A stretch of DNA of 64,000 nt from Sinorhizobium numidicum (lineage in GTDB: Bacteria; Pseudomonadota; Alphaproteobacteria; Rhizobiales; Rhizobiaceae): assembly GCF_029892045.1 (NCBI RefSeq), contig NZ_CP120368.1:3534001-3598000 (forward strand), written 5' to 3'. Shown here one piece after another: positions 27,448 through 35,775 of this stretch. The notes beneath the pieces were generated by a model. It saw only the letters and a program-made list of their open reading frames with translations. It had not been told where the DNA came from and did no database searches. The stretch's first letter is position 1, and the number at the start of each line of letters is the position of its first letter. Position numbers and translations under genes: made by a program.

Positions 27448-27462
27448 GTTCACGTTATGTTC
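27448..27462. promoter_or_regulatory. LexA (SOS) box of imuA-imuB-dnaE2
   Basis: GTTCACGTTATGTTC is an exact GTTC-N7-GTTC direct repeat, the LexA operator of alphaproteobacteria. It lies 22 bp upstream of the chosen imuA start, in the promoter region of the mutasome cassette, so damage-induced expression is expected. Confidence 0.85.
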
Positions 27463-27594
27463 GTATGGATTCCAGAGCCTGCTAAAAGAGTCAACAACGA
27501 AGTTTGAGAATTTATTCCTTACGGGCCGCGGGACGGAATTCGACACTCGAAAAACACAGGCAAAATCGCTATATGAGGGCAACAAGGAGTGCCC

Positions 27595-28029
27595 ATGGCC
27601 CGCATTGACCAGACCGATGATTGGCGGGAACGCCACGCACCGACGCTTACCACATTCGAACAGCTCGCGATTGAAGCCTACAGCCATCTGCCGCAGGAAT
27701 TTCGCCAGCTGACGACCGATCTTATTATCGAAGTCGCCGATTTTCCGAGCGACGACGTCTTCGAAGACATGGCACTCGAGACACCCTTCGACCTGCTCGG
27801 CCTTTTCGAAGGCCGTGGCATCGGCGAACGCTTCACTATGGAAACCGGCGAGTTTCCAAACCGCATCACGCTATATCGCCGCCCGATCCTCGACTACTGG
27901 GCGGAAAACGAGGAAACATTGGGCGATATCATCACCCATGTGCTGATCCATGAGATCGGCCACCATTTCGGCCTTTCCGACGACGACATGGAACGGATCG
28001 AAGCGAGCGTGGAACACGTGGGCGGCTAA
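27595..28029 (+). CDS. Metallopeptidase family protein (zincin-like)
   Basis: A 144-residue protein with the zincin motif HEIGHHFGLSDDDMERIE near residues 122-139, in which HExxH provides two zinc ligands and a catalytic Glu, and the following acidic residues fit the family's third ligand region. The N-terminal half (FEQLAIEAYSHLPQEFRQL, VIEVADFP-like segment) matches the small possible metallo-peptidase family often found in alphaproteobacteria. AAGGAG five bases before ATG 27595 fixes the start. It diverges from imuA; no substrate is known. Confidence 0.85.
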   Translation: MARIDQTDDWRERHAPTLTTFEQLAIEAYSHLPQEFRQLTTDLIIEVADFPSDDVFEDMALETPFDLLGLFEGRGIGERFTMETGEFPNRITLYRRPILDYWAENEETLGDIITHVLIHEIGHHFGLSDDDMERIEASVEHVGG

Positions 28030-28044
28030 AGCGCGAGCGGCTTG

Positions 28045-28175
28045 TTCTCGCCATTTGCCCCTCATCCCTCCTGCCGGCCACCTTCTCCGCGCAAGCGGGG
28101 CGAAAAGGACAAGCGGCGAGTTCCGGATTCAAAGCTCCTTTCCCCGCCTGCGGGATTATGGGTGAGGGCAACCAC
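28045..28175. repeat. Palindromic intergenic repeat (CCCTCATCC/CCGGCCACCTTCTCC type)
   Basis: CCCCTCATCCCTCCTGCCGG followed by CCACCTTCTCCGCG, a hairpin AAGCGGGG, and TTATGGGTGAGGGCA at the far side form an imperfect long dyad. A related sequence lies at about 47630-47665 in the opposite orientation. This is a common rhizobial intergenic repeat style. The second IS110-family element begins directly at its right edge. Confidence 0.5.
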
Positions 28176-28184
28176 TATCCATCT

Positions 28185-28443
28185 GTGGACGCCCCCTCAA
28201 GCGCAAGTGGTTTTTTCTGGAAAGGATAAGCACGTAGTCGGATGCTGCCATCTGTCCGGCCTCTGGGTGCAGTGATAAAGCTGCGGGCCTGTATGGGAGT
28301 TCGCGGACCGGATCCAAATCACCCAAAGCGTGCTTGAGAGCACGGTGGAAAGCCCTGGTTCTTCCGGTCCCGTCTCGCCGACTGGGTGCCATACCCTCCT
28401 TCGATCCTCCTGCGCCTGCGACGACCTCACATCCGCAGCGGCA
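28185..28443 (-). ncRNA. Candidate bridge RNA (seekRNA) region of the second IS110-family element
   Basis: A long noncoding stretch downstream of the recombinase, the position of the targeting RNA in IS1111-type elements. The block 28238-28262 (AGGCCGGACAGATG then GCAGCATCCGA on the minus strand) matches 4776-4800 of the nested element; a GCAC motif just before it is also shared, while surrounding sequence differs. Conservation of a noncoding block between divergent elements supports a functional RNA. Ends and loops are not resolved. Confidence 0.45.
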
Positions 28444-29469
28444 TCACGCCGCCGCGGCCGGAGCCCGATAAATGCCGCCGCTGGCCAACAGCGCCCAGAC
28501 GATCCTCGCCATCTTGTTGGCCAGCGCCACCGTCACCAGCATGCGCGGCTTGCGCGCCATCATCTGCCCCAGCCATGATCCGGTCGGCGCACCGCGTCTG
28601 CCGGCCTGCAGCACGACGGCGCTCGCGCCGATGATCAGCAGCCGTCGCAACGTTCGCTCGCCCATCTTTGAGATGGCACCGAGCTTCTGTTTGCCGCCGC
28701 TCGACTTCTGCAACGGGGCAAGGCCGAGCCAGGCTGCAAAGTCGCGGCCCTTGCGGAACATTCCCGCCGGCGGAGCCAGGGCCACGATCGCGGTCGCGGT
28801 GATCGGGCCGACGCCGGGGATGGTCATCAACCGCCGGGCAACCGCATCTTCGCGCGAGCGTCGCGCGATCTCGCCATCCAGGCTGGCAATCTGCTCGTCC
28901 AGTACCCGCAGGCTATCGATCAGCACCTTCAAGGCCGTACGGGCGCTCTCCGGCAGCGGGCAGGCCGGATCCTCGATCCCCTCGATGAGCACCGCTATGT
29001 GAGACGGGCCCTGCGGCACGATCCAGCCATATTCCATCAGATGGCCGCGCAAGGCATTGATGAGCTGCGTGCGCTGACGAACCAGCAGATCGCGGGCGCG
29101 GAAAACAATGGCGCTTGCCTGCTGCTCTTCCTCCTTCACGGCCACAAACCGCATACTCGGGCGTTGTGCCGCCTCGCATATCGCCTCGGCATCGGCGGCA
29201 TCGTTCTTGTGCCGCTTCACGAACGGCTTCACATAGGCTGGCGGGATCAGCCGAACCGTGTGGCCGAGCCTGCCGATCTCGCGCGCCCAGTAATGCGCTC
29301 CGCCGCAAGCCTCTATCGCTACGACGCATCGGGGCTGTGAGGCGAAGAAGCCAAGCAGCTTTGCGCGCGCGATCTTCTTGCTGAAAACAGCCGCACCCGA
29401 CGCATTCGCGCCGTGCGCCTGAAAAACCCGCTTCGCAATGTCCAACCCGATTGTGCTAACCTCAGTCAC
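28444..29469 (-). CDS. IS110-family (IS1111-type) transposase/recombinase
   Basis: A 341-residue DEDD recombinase related to, but clearly different from, the one at 3.6 kb. It shows TIGLDIAKRVFQAHG (first Asp), VVAIEACGGAHYWA (Glu), KNDAADAEAICEAAQRP (paired Asp), IPGVGPITATAI and FAAWLGLAPLQKSSGGKQK with the candidate serine. The frame is intact. GTG 29469 is chosen because conservation begins just after it and GGAGG precedes it; the reading from 29514 adds a non-conserved leader. Confidence 0.9.
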   Translation of the reverse strand: MTEVSTIGLDIAKRVFQAHGANASGAAVFSKKIARAKLLGFFASQPRCVVAIEACGGAHYWAREIGRLGHTVRLIPPAYVKPFVKRHKNDAADAEAICEAAQRPSMRFVAVKEEEQQASAIVFRARDLLVRQRTQLINALRGHLMEYGWIVPQGPSHIAVLIEGIEDPACPLPESARTALKVLIDSLRVLDEQIASLDGEIARRSREDAVARRLMTIPGVGPITATAIVALAPPAGMFRKGRDFAAWLGLAPLQKSSGGKQKLGAISKMGERTLRRLLIIGASAVVLQAGRRGAPTGSWLGQMMARKPRMLVTVALANKMARIVWALLASGGIYRAPAAAA

Positions 29470-29553
29470 GGACGCCTCCTCCAAGTGCTGTTCAACACCT
29501 CCACTTTGGCACATCGATGCCGTCAGGGGGCGTCCACCCCATCACCCATCGCC

Positions 29554-29760
29554 TTATTGCTCCGACAGCTTGATATCGGGATGATAGTCCTTTCCTTCGA
29601 CTTCCTTGACGACCGCCTGGCCGCATTGCATGTGCTGGGTGTCGGCATTGAAGGCGTAGGTCGGCGCGCCGTGCAGGGCCCATCCCTGGTTCAAGGCGGC
29701 CGTTACCTTGTGGCAGAACGAAGCGTCGTCGGGGCCGGTGAGAAAACGATAGAGTTTCAA
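29554..29760 (-). CDS. DUF1737 domain-containing protein
   Basis: A 68-residue protein, MKLYRFLTGPDDASFCHKVT, with WALHGAPTYAFNADTQHMQC and GQAVVKEVEGKDYHPDIKLS, matching the small DUF1737 family throughout. Function is unknown. It overlaps the upstream CoA-ester lyase gene by four bases (ATGA, 29757-29760), so the two are co-translated. The IS110-family element lies 17 bp after its stop. Confidence 0.85.
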   Translation of the reverse strand: MKLYRFLTGPDDASFCHKVTAALNQGWALHGAPTYAFNADTQHMQCGQAVVKEVEGKDYHPDIKLSEQ

Positions 29761-30662
29761 GATTTTGCCTTTCGTTTTTCGATGATCTCCGCCTTGGCGG
29801 CGAGTTTTACGGCTTGGTCGAGATGCAGCCGCTCGACCATGCGGCCCTTGAGATTGATCACGCCCTTGCCTGCATTTTCCGGCAGCGCGAAAGCATTGAT
29901 GATGGCGTGCGCTTCGGCGATAGCCGCTTCATCGATACCGAAGCATTGATTGGCCACATCGATCTGCGCCGGGTGAATCAGCATCTTGCCGTCGTAACCC
30001 ATATCGTGCCCCTGCCGGCACTCGGCCTCGAACCCCTCGGCATCGCGGAAATCGTTGAAGACCGCATCGATGGCGTCGAGCCCGCTGCCGCGCGCCGCAA
30101 GCAGAATTTGCATCAGCCAGGGTATGAGATAGGTGCGGCCGGAAAGAGCGGGAACGCCCGTCTCCTTTCTCAAATCATTGAGGCCGACGACGACGCAATC
30201 GAGCCGGCCACCGACGGTGCGGCCAGTCTCGGCGATCGCCGGACCGTTGATGACGCCGCGCGGCGTTTCGATCATCGCCCAGAGCCTTAAGTCTTCCGGC
30301 GCATCGTTCTCGGCGAGCCAGTCGAGAGCGGCCTGGATATCCGCGGGACTTTCGACCTTGGGGAGAAGGATCGCGTCGGGTTTGGCGGCAAGCGCTGCGG
30401 TGAGATCCTCCCGACCGAAGCCCGATCCGGACGCATTGACGCGGATGATCACCTCACCGTCGGGGCGGTTCGCACCAAGATGCTGGCCAAGCGCCTTGCG
30501 TGCCTGCGCCTTGCGGTCCGGCGAGACGGCATCCTCGAGATCGAAGATCACGGCGTCCGCCGCGAGATCCCGCACCTTCGCGAGCGCGCGGGCATTGTCG
30601 GCCGGAACGCAGAGCACCGAACGGCGCAGGCGAACGGGATGGTGATCGATCGCTCTTGTCAT
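29757..30662 (-). CDS. HpcH/HpaI aldolase/citrate lyase-type CoA ester lyase
   Basis: A 301-residue lyase of the CitE/Mcl family, which cleaves or hydrolyses acyl-CoA esters such as malyl-CoA or citramalyl-CoA. Landmarks: RRSVLCVPADNARALAKV, AVIFDLEDAVSPDRK (metal-binding Asp/Glu), VIIRVNASGSGFG, ILLPKVESPAD, WAMIETPRGV, VVVGLNDLRKE and GYDGKMLIHPAQIDVAN. ATG 30662 is used; the open frame further upstream runs into an intergenic repeat. The exact CoA ester is not predictable. It leads the DUF1737 gene. Confidence 0.88.
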   Translation of the reverse strand: MTRAIDHHPVRLRRSVLCVPADNARALAKVRDLAADAVIFDLEDAVSPDRKAQARKALGQHLGANRPDGEVIIRVNASGSGFGREDLTAALAAKPDAILLPKVESPADIQAALDWLAENDAPEDLRLWAMIETPRGVINGPAIAETGRTVGGRLDCVVVGLNDLRKETGVPALSGRTYLIPWLMQILLAARGSGLDAIDAVFNDFRDAEGFEAECRQGHDMGYDGKMLIHPAQIDVANQCFGIDEAAIAEAHAIINAFALPENAGKGVINLKGRMVERLHLDQAVKLAAKAEIIEKRKAKS

Positions 30663-30706
30663 TCGCTCGTTGTGCCCGCCTTTCGGTTTTTGCGCAACAG
30701 CACCAT

Positions 30707-30798
30707 GCGCCCTTTCAGGCGCGCAAAGGTCGTCTAACACTTTGAATTGCTGAATGGCGTTATCCTTAAATCGGTCACGATTTAAGGGACCATGCAGA
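30707..30798 (+). repeat. Two-hairpin intergenic repeat (RIME-like), copy E
   Basis: Full-length copy: ACAGCACCATGCGCC pairs with GGCGCGCAAAGGTCGTCT, then TGGCGTTATCCTTAAATCGG pairs with CGATTTAAGGGACCATGCAG. It lies between the divergent CoA-ester lyase and small membrane protein genes, where it could insulate or carry promoters. Confidence 0.8.
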
Positions 30799-30874
30799 AG
30801 ACAAGGAGATCGGCAGCCTCTCCCCTTGCAAGCAGCGGCGCCAGCACCCACATCCGGAGAGAAAGGTGACGTTC

Positions 30875-31120
30875 ATGCAAAGTATCCGCTCTGTTTTCTT
30901 CACGGCCGTTGCCATCGCCATCATGCTGGCCGCCTTCGTCCTCACCGCCTCGCTTGCCTTGGCGCTCGCCGGCATCGCCGCCGTCGTTGCCATCGGCAGC
31001 GCCATCGCGGCAAGGTTCAATGCGAAGCCGGTGCATGCGCGCGCTCGCCCGAATTCGGCCGAAGCCAAACGCGAGATACGGATCTGGAACGACGGGCGCG
31101 GTACGATCATCGATCTGTGA
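30875..31120 (+). CDS. Small hydrophobic (membrane) protein
   Basis: An 81-residue protein with two adjoining hydrophobic segments between residues 7 and 45 ([20 protein letters not shown] and [19 protein letters not shown]) and a basic, soluble tail ending DGRGTIIDL. It is probably an inner-membrane protein. No family recognised. ATG 30875 has AAGGTG six bases upstream; GTG 30866 is an alternative. It lies just upstream of leuD on the same strand. Confidence 0.6.
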   Translation: MQSIRSVFFTAVAIAIMLAAFVLTASLALALAGIAAVVAIGSAIAARFNAKPVHARARPNSAEAKREIRIWNDGRGTIIDL

Positions 31121-31221
31121 TCGACCTCAGCACGGCCGCACACGCAGATTTTCCTTCATTTCGGCGCAAAACTGCTCTAAACGCTGTCCCAACATTTCCG
31201 CTGAAATCGAAGGCCAAAGTC

Positions 31222-31827
31222 ATGGAAAAGTTCGTCAAGCTCACCGGCGTCGCTGCACCCCTGCCCGTCGTCAATATCGACACGGACATGATCATTCCGA
31301 AGGATTACCTGAAGACGATCAAGCGCACCGGCCTTGGCAAGGGGCTTTTCGCCGAAGCCCGCTACAACGAGGACGGCTCGCCGAACCCGGATTTCGTTCT
31401 CAACAAGCCGGCCTATCAGAACGCCAAGATTCTTGTCGCCGGCGACAATTTCGGCTGCGGCTCTTCGCGCGAACATGCGCCTTGGGCGCTCCTCGATTTC
31501 GGCATCCGCTGCGTCATTTCGACTTCGTTCGCCGACATCTTCTACAACAACTGTTTCAAGAACGGCATCCTGCCGATCGTGGTCAGCCAGGCTGACCTCG
31601 ACAAGCTGATGGACGACGCCAACCGCGGTTCCAACGCCGTGCTGTCGATCGACCTCGAAGCGCAGGAAATCACCGGTCCGGACGGCGGTTCGATCACGTT
31701 CGAGATCGACGCCTTCAAGCGCCATTGCCTGCTGAACGGCCTCGACGACATCGGTCTGACGCTGGAGAAGGCAAGCGCCATCGACAGCTTCGAGAAGCAA
31801 AACGCCGCATCGCGCCCCTGGGCTTGA
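31222..31827 (+). CDS. leuD: 3-isopropylmalate dehydratase small subunit
   Basis: A 201-residue small subunit that with LeuC isomerises 2- to 3-isopropylmalate in leucine synthesis. The swivelling aconitase domain is clear: [40 protein letters not shown] (substrate-binding Ser-Arg), and [17 protein letters not shown]. Length is typical. Its partner leuC lies about 19 kb away on the other strand, so the two subunits are not in one operon here. Confidence 0.96.
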   Translation: MEKFVKLTGVAAPLPVVNIDTDMIIPKDYLKTIKRTGLGKGLFAEARYNEDGSPNPDFVLNKPAYQNAKILVAGDNFGCGSSREHAPWALLDFGIRCVISTSFADIFYNNCFKNGILPIVVSQADLDKLMDDANRGSNAVLSIDLEAQEITGPDGGSITFEIDAFKRHCLLNGLDDIGLTLEKASAIDSFEKQNAASRPWA

Positions 31828-31833
31828 GCGCCG

Positions 31834-32214
31834 ATGGCGCGTAAGCTCATCTCTTCTGGCTCCCCTTTCGAGAAGACGGCAGGCTATTCGCGTGCCGTCG
31901 TTCAGGGCGACTGGTGCTTTGTCTCCGGTACGACCGGCTATGATTACGCCACCATGGTTATGCCGGAAACGGTCGAGGAACAGGCACGCAACTGCCTGAA
32001 GACGATCGAAGGCGCCCTGAGGCAAGCGGGATTCTCGCTTTCAGACGTGGTGCGCAACCACTATTATGTCACCGATGCCGGCTTCGCCGATCGGGTCTTT
32101 CCGATCTTCGGCGAAGCCTTCGGAAACATCCGCCCGGCCGCGACGATGATCGTCTGCGATCTGATCCGCCCGGAAATGCTGATCGAAATCGAGGTCACGG
32201 CGTTTCGCGGCTAG
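31834..32214 (+). CDS. RidA/YjgF family protein
   Basis: A 126-residue protein of the Rid family, trimeric enamine/imine deaminases that hydrolyse reactive 2-aminoacrylate-type intermediates. The opening has SGSPFEKTAGYSRAVVQGDW and FVSGTTG, the later part HYYVTDAGFADRVFPIFGEAF and RPAATMIVCDLIRPEMLIEIE, where Arg is the usual substrate-carboxylate ligand. It follows leuD after 6 bp and is probably co-transcribed. Subfamily is not RidA proper, judging by the missing N-terminal AP motif. Confidence 0.88.
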   Translation: MARKLISSGSPFEKTAGYSRAVVQGDWCFVSGTTGYDYATMVMPETVEEQARNCLKTIEGALRQAGFSLSDVVRNHYYVTDAGFADRVFPIFGEAFGNIRPAATMIVCDLIRPEMLIEIEVTAFRG

Positions 32215-32412
32215 ATCACGATGATTTAGGTCGAATCGAAACCGGGGAGAAGGTCGCGGCAGCGGAATGAGGAGCCGCGCGGGGAACAAACATCGGCTGG
32301 TTGGTAAACGATAGCCAGCTAATGACCTGGCTGGCCTCTGATGGCGCCGCACGCCCGAGGCCGTGAATCCTTTTTCGTTGACCGCGCGGCATTGATCGCG
32401 CTATCAAACGAT

Positions 32413-32464
32413 CCGTGGTGATTTGGCCGGCCGGCTTGCAGCCACGTTAAAGAAATCGCTAAAG
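32413..32464 (+). promoter_or_regulatory. SAM-II riboswitch upstream of metA
   Basis: The sequence starting CGTGGTGATTTGGCCGG and continuing CGGCTTGCAGCCACG, then TTAAAGAAATCGCTAAAG, matches the SAM-II (metA/SAM_alpha) aptamer closely: P1 forms from CGTGG with CCACG, and the 3' tail makes the pseudoknot. SAM binding is known to lower expression of downstream methionine genes in alphaproteobacteria. It lies 77 bp before the metA ATG, with a terminator-like hairpin between. Confidence 0.93.
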
Positions 32465-32490
32465 GGCCGAGGAAAAACGGATTTCCGAGG

Positions 32491-32524
32491 ACCGGTCGCG
32501 ATCATCTCGCCGCCGGTTTTTTTT
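32491..32524 (+). terminator. Terminator-like hairpin between the SAM-II riboswitch and metA
   Basis: ACCGGTCGCGA (32491-32501) pairs with TCGCCGCCGGT (32506-32516), with one G-T pair and one mismatch, followed by eight T residues (32517-32524). It ends 17 bp before the metA start codon, so it is well placed as the expression platform of the riboswitch. Confidence 0.7.
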
Positions 32525-32541
32525 ATTATCGAGTGGACCCC

Positions 32542-33468
32542 ATGCCCATCAAGATACCCGATACACTGCCCGCCTTCGAGACCCTCGTGCATGAAGGCGT
32601 GCGGGTGATGACCGAGACCATGGCGATCCGCCAGGATATTCGTCCGCTTCAGATCGGGCTTCTCAATCTCATGCCGAACAAGGTCAAGACCGAGATCCAG
32701 ATGGCCCGGCTGATCGGCGCCTCGCCGCTGCAGGTCGAATTGTCGCTGGTGCGCATCGGCGGGCACCGCGCTAAGAACACGCCCGAGGATCATCTCCTCG
32801 CCTTTTACCAGACCTGGGAAGAGGTGAAAGCCCGCAAGTTCGACGGCTTCATCATCACCGGTGCGCCGGTGGAGACGCTCGAATACGAGGACGTCACCTA
32901 TTGGGACGAGCTGAAGCGCATCTTCGATTGGACGGCGAGGAACGTCCATTCGACGCTGAACGTCTGCTGGGGTGCGATGGCGGCGATTTACCATTTCCAT
33001 GGCATTCCAAAATATCCGCTGAAGGAAAAGGCGTTCGGCGTCTACCGTCACCAGAACCTAAAACCCTCGTCGGTCTATCTGAACGGCTTTTCGGATGATT
33101 TTGCCGTCCCGGTCTCGCGCTGGACCGAGGTGCGCCGCGCCGATATCGAACATGTGCCGGATCTCGAAATCCTGATGGACTCGAAGGAGATGGGCGTCTG
33201 TCTCGTGCACGAAAGAAAGGGAAATCGCCTCTACATGTTCAATCATGTGGAGTACGATTCGACTTCGTTGTCGGACGAATATTTCCGGGATGTGGATGCG
33301 GGCGTGCCGATCAAGCTGCCGCACGATTACTTCCCTCATAACGACTCGAGCCTGCCGCCGCAGAACCGCTGGCGCAGCCACGCGCATCTCCTCTTCGGCA
33401 ACTGGATCAACGAGATGTACCAGACGACGCCTTACGAGCTGGAGAAGATCGGCACCGGAGACCGTTAG
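32542..33468 (+). CDS. metA: Homoserine O-acyltransferase MetA
   Basis: A 308-residue enzyme that acylates homoserine at the start of methionine synthesis. The catalytic cysteine is in [17 protein letters not shown] near residue 142; FNHVEYDS near residue 235 supplies the His and Glu of the triad. [12 protein letters not shown] is the usual opening. MetA proteins use acetyl- or succinyl-CoA; the donor cannot be assigned securely from sequence. Expression is expected to fall when SAM is high, through the riboswitch upstream. The GTG at 32533 is an alternative start. Confidence 0.96.
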   Translation: MPIKIPDTLPAFETLVHEGVRVMTETMAIRQDIRPLQIGLLNLMPNKVKTEIQMARLIGASPLQVELSLVRIGGHRAKNTPEDHLLAFYQTWEEVKARKFDGFIITGAPVETLEYEDVTYWDELKRIFDWTARNVHSTLNVCWGAMAAIYHFHGIPKYPLKEKAFGVYRHQNLKPSSVYLNGFSDDFAVPVSRWTEVRRADIEHVPDLEILMDSKEMGVCLVHERKGNRLYMFNHVEYDSTSLSDEYFRDVDAGVPIKLPHDYFPHNDSSLPPQNRWRSHAHLLFGNWINEMYQTTPYELEKIGTGDR

Positions 33469-33704
33469 ACGCAACAATGTTCATCCCTTTTTCCTCGAAC
33501 AGAGGGCAGCGACGAAGAAATCGTCCCGTTGAATTCACCTGCGGCGCGGCCTTTCGGACGCGCTAGCGCCGCCGCAGAAAAGTATGACTTTCCGGTTGCC
33601 GCACCGCTGGAAATGACGCAGGTTGCCGCCGGTTCCAGGAGTTGAGTTGCGGGATGCGGACGAAGCTGCGCATGTTTCCATGATCCCGCGAGAGGGGAGA
33701 CAAG

Positions 33705-34721
33705 ATGAGCACGGACACGGAAATCTTTGGGCGCCTGCCTTCCGGTGAGCAGGTCCATCGCATCACGCTTAGGGGCAGCGGATTGACGGCGAAGGTGATC
33801 ACCTGGGGCTCGGTGATCCAGGACCTCAGACTTGAAGGCCACGCGCCGCCACTCGTGCTCGGTTTCGAGGATTTCGACAGTTATCCCGTCCACTCCCCCT
33901 ACTTCGGCGCCACACCCGGCCGCAACGCCAACCGCATCGGCGGCGGACGCTTCACGCTCGACGGCAAGGCCCATCAGCTCGACCTGAACGAAAAGGGCGT
34001 GACGCATCTCCACGGCGGCAGCGATAACATCGCCAAGCGCAACTGGACGATCATCGATCGGGCGGACGACAGCGTCACGCTTCGGATCACTGACCCCGAA
34101 GGACGCGCCGGCTATCCCGGCAATTGCACGATCACCTGCACCTACACGCTGAAGCCCGGCGACGTGCTGAGCGTGATCTACGAATCGCAGACCGACGCGC
34201 CGACGCTCGCCAATGTCTGTCAGCACAGCTATTTCAATCTCGACGGCGGAGATGACGCGCGCGGCCACGATATCATGATTGCGGCCGACCATTACCTTCC
34301 GACGGACGAGCGGCTGATCCCGACCGGCGAAATCCGCGCCGTTGCCGGCACCGCCTTCGATCTCCGCGAAATCACGTCAATGCGGCGGCAGGTGGAAGGG
34401 GAGAAAATCGCCTATGATCACAATTTCTGCCTCTCGCCGGAACGGACGCGGAAACGATCCGTGGCGCTGGTGCGCAGCATCAATTCCGGGGTGTCGATGG
34501 AGGTGCTGACGACAGAACCCGGCATTCAGCTCTACACCGGCAGCAAACTGGACGTGCCGGTGCCGGGCCTCGACGGCCGTTACTACGCCCCCTTCGCCGG
34601 CTTCTGCCTCGAAACCCAGATCTGGCCCGACGCCATCAACCACGTCGGCTTCCCAACGGCCGTGCTGCGCCCAGGCGAAACACTGCGGCAGGAAACAGAT
34701 TACATCTTCATGAAGAGCTGA
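33705..34721 (+). CDS. Aldose 1-epimerase (galactose mutarotase) family protein
   Basis: A 338-residue beta-sandwich epimerase. Conserved landmarks are GATPGRNANRIGGGRFTLDG (substrate-binding Arg), THLHGGSDNIAKRNW (catalytic His), VCQHSYFNLDG (catalytic His), YDHNFCL and FCLETQIWPDAINH with the catalytic Glu near residue 305. It probably interconverts aldose anomers in the cytoplasm. No sugar operon surrounds it; the 236-bp region upstream shows no clear regulator site. Confidence 0.92.
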   Translation: MSTDTEIFGRLPSGEQVHRITLRGSGLTAKVITWGSVIQDLRLEGHAPPLVLGFEDFDSYPVHSPYFGATPGRNANRIGGGRFTLDGKAHQLDLNEKGVTHLHGGSDNIAKRNWTIIDRADDSVTLRITDPEGRAGYPGNCTITCTYTLKPGDVLSVIYESQTDAPTLANVCQHSYFNLDGGDDARGHDIMIAADHYLPTDERLIPTGEIRAVAGTAFDLREITSMRRQVEGEKIAYDHNFCLSPERTRKRSVALVRSINSGVSMEVLTTEPGIQLYTGSKLDVPVPGLDGRYYAPFAGFCLETQIWPDAINHVGFPTAVLRPGETLRQETDYIFMKS

Positions 34722-34834
34722 CCGAGCGCGATTGCACGCCGACAGGGGCGCTTCTTCAGCGCGGGTGAGAAAGACTGTGCGCGGTTTCTCGCAGCGTCCC
34801 GCGCTGAATCGATCAACGTGCTATGCGGCGGCTC

Positions 34835-35251
34835 TCATTGCTGAGCGGTGCGCTTTGCGCCAAGCGCGTTATCGATGCTCCAGGCGCCCGGCCCCGTGAA
34901 CACGAGGAGCAGGAACACGAAGCAGTAAAGAATGGCTGCGTCTCCACCGTTCAAAGCCGGGAAGAAGCTTTGCGGTGCATGGACCATCCAATAGGCCACC
35001 GCCATCTCGCCAGCCAGAAGGAAAGCCACGGGACGGGTGAACAGTCCGAGCAGGATCAGGAGACCGCCGACAAATTCCATGATGCCGCCGATCCCCGACA
35101 CGGAGAAGAGCGCCGGCAGCCCGCCCTCAGGCGGGGCTGGGAAGCCGAACAGCTTTTGCGTGCCATGTTCCATGAAGATCAATGCCGTCACGATCCGAAG
35201 CACAGCAACGGCGAAATGACTGTAGCGGTCGAGGAATTCCATCTGTCGCAT
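34835..35251 (-). CDS. DoxX family membrane protein
   Basis: A 138-residue four-helix membrane protein. The DoxX pattern is visible in LRIVTALIFMEHGTQKLFGFP (first helix and loop), GGIMEFVGGLLILLGLF, VAFLLAGEMAVAYWMVH and AILYCFVFLLLVFTGPGAWS. Family members are linked to thiosulfate oxidation or redox stress, but most are uncharacterised. AGGAA precedes the ATG at 35251. It stands alone. Confidence 0.88.
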   Translation of the reverse strand: MRQMEFLDRYSHFAVAVLRIVTALIFMEHGTQKLFGFPAPPEGGLPALFSVSGIGGIMEFVGGLLILLGLFTRPVAFLLAGEMAVAYWMVHAPQSFFPALNGGDAAILYCFVFLLLVFTGPGAWSIDNALGAKRTAQQ

Positions 35252-35294
35252 GATGACGTTCCTGTGGTTTGGGTCGAGTTATGATGATCGCCGC

Positions 35295-35385
35295 GGCGCC
35301 GTGCGCTCTTTCAAATGTACAAAGGTCTTCGAATTGCTACGTATTTTTTATCCTTAAATCAGGTCCGATTTAAGGAAACATGCAG
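35295..35385 (+). repeat. Two-hairpin intergenic repeat (RIME-like), copy F, diverged
   Basis: A degraded copy: GCGCCGTGCGCTCTTTCAAA and CAAAGGTCTTCG keep only part of the first hairpin, while the second hairpin is well kept (TATCCTTAAATCAGGTCC with GGAAACATGCAG). It lies between doxX and tRNA-Gly. Confidence 0.7.
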
Positions 35386-35452
35386 AAAGCCCCGACGAGA
35401 CGTACACGCTCGGGCACTGCGAAGAATGAGAACCAGCCTGTTTAGGAGAAAC

Positions 35453-35527
35453 TGGAGCGGGTGAGGCGATTCGAACGCCCGACCCCAACCTTGGCAAGGT
35501 TGTGCTCTACCCCTGAGCTACACCCGC
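35453..35527 (-). tRNA. tRNA-Gly (anticodon GCC)
   Basis: A 75-nt tRNA on the minus strand. GCGGGTG pairs with CACCCGC, followed by T and encoded CCA. The D arm GTAGCTCAGGGGTAG, anticodon arm CAACC-TTGCCAA-GGTTG (anticodon GCC) and T arm GGGCGTTCGAATCGCC are all canonical. Confidence 0.97.
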
Positions 35528-35775
35528 TCATCGACCGCGGCCCGGGGGTAGTCGGTGGACCGTGGATGTCGTCTTGCGGCGACGGGCGCTATATGGCCTA
35601 GGCGTTTTTCAAATGCAACAGGGAAATGGCGGGAAGGCGAAGAAATTTTTCAGGCTTCCGGTAAAACCCCGGAAACGCCGCGTTTTCCGCTCTCTGCCGC
35701 CGCGTCTAAGATTGCAGAGGCTGCTTCTTCTCCTTAAAGCAGGGCGGAAAACGCGATAGCAGGAAGGATAGGAGC

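Larger units (their letters stand above)
28185..29537 (-). mobile_element. IS110-family (IS1111-type) element, second copy type
   Basis: A perfect 13-bp inverted repeat, GTGGACGCCCCCT at 28185-28197 and its complement at 29525-29537, encloses a recombinase gene on the minus strand with a short 5' end (68 bp) and long 3' end (about 259 bp). The repeat core is shared with the nested element at 3.5-4.8 kb. It is inserted between the metallopeptidase gene and the DUF1737 gene, beside an intergenic palindromic repeat. True ends may lie a few bases beyond the repeats. Confidence 0.8.

Noticed and set aside
30663..30851. N-terminal extension of the CoA-ester lyase
   Set aside because: It translates the intergenic two-hairpin repeat and is not conserved protein sequence.
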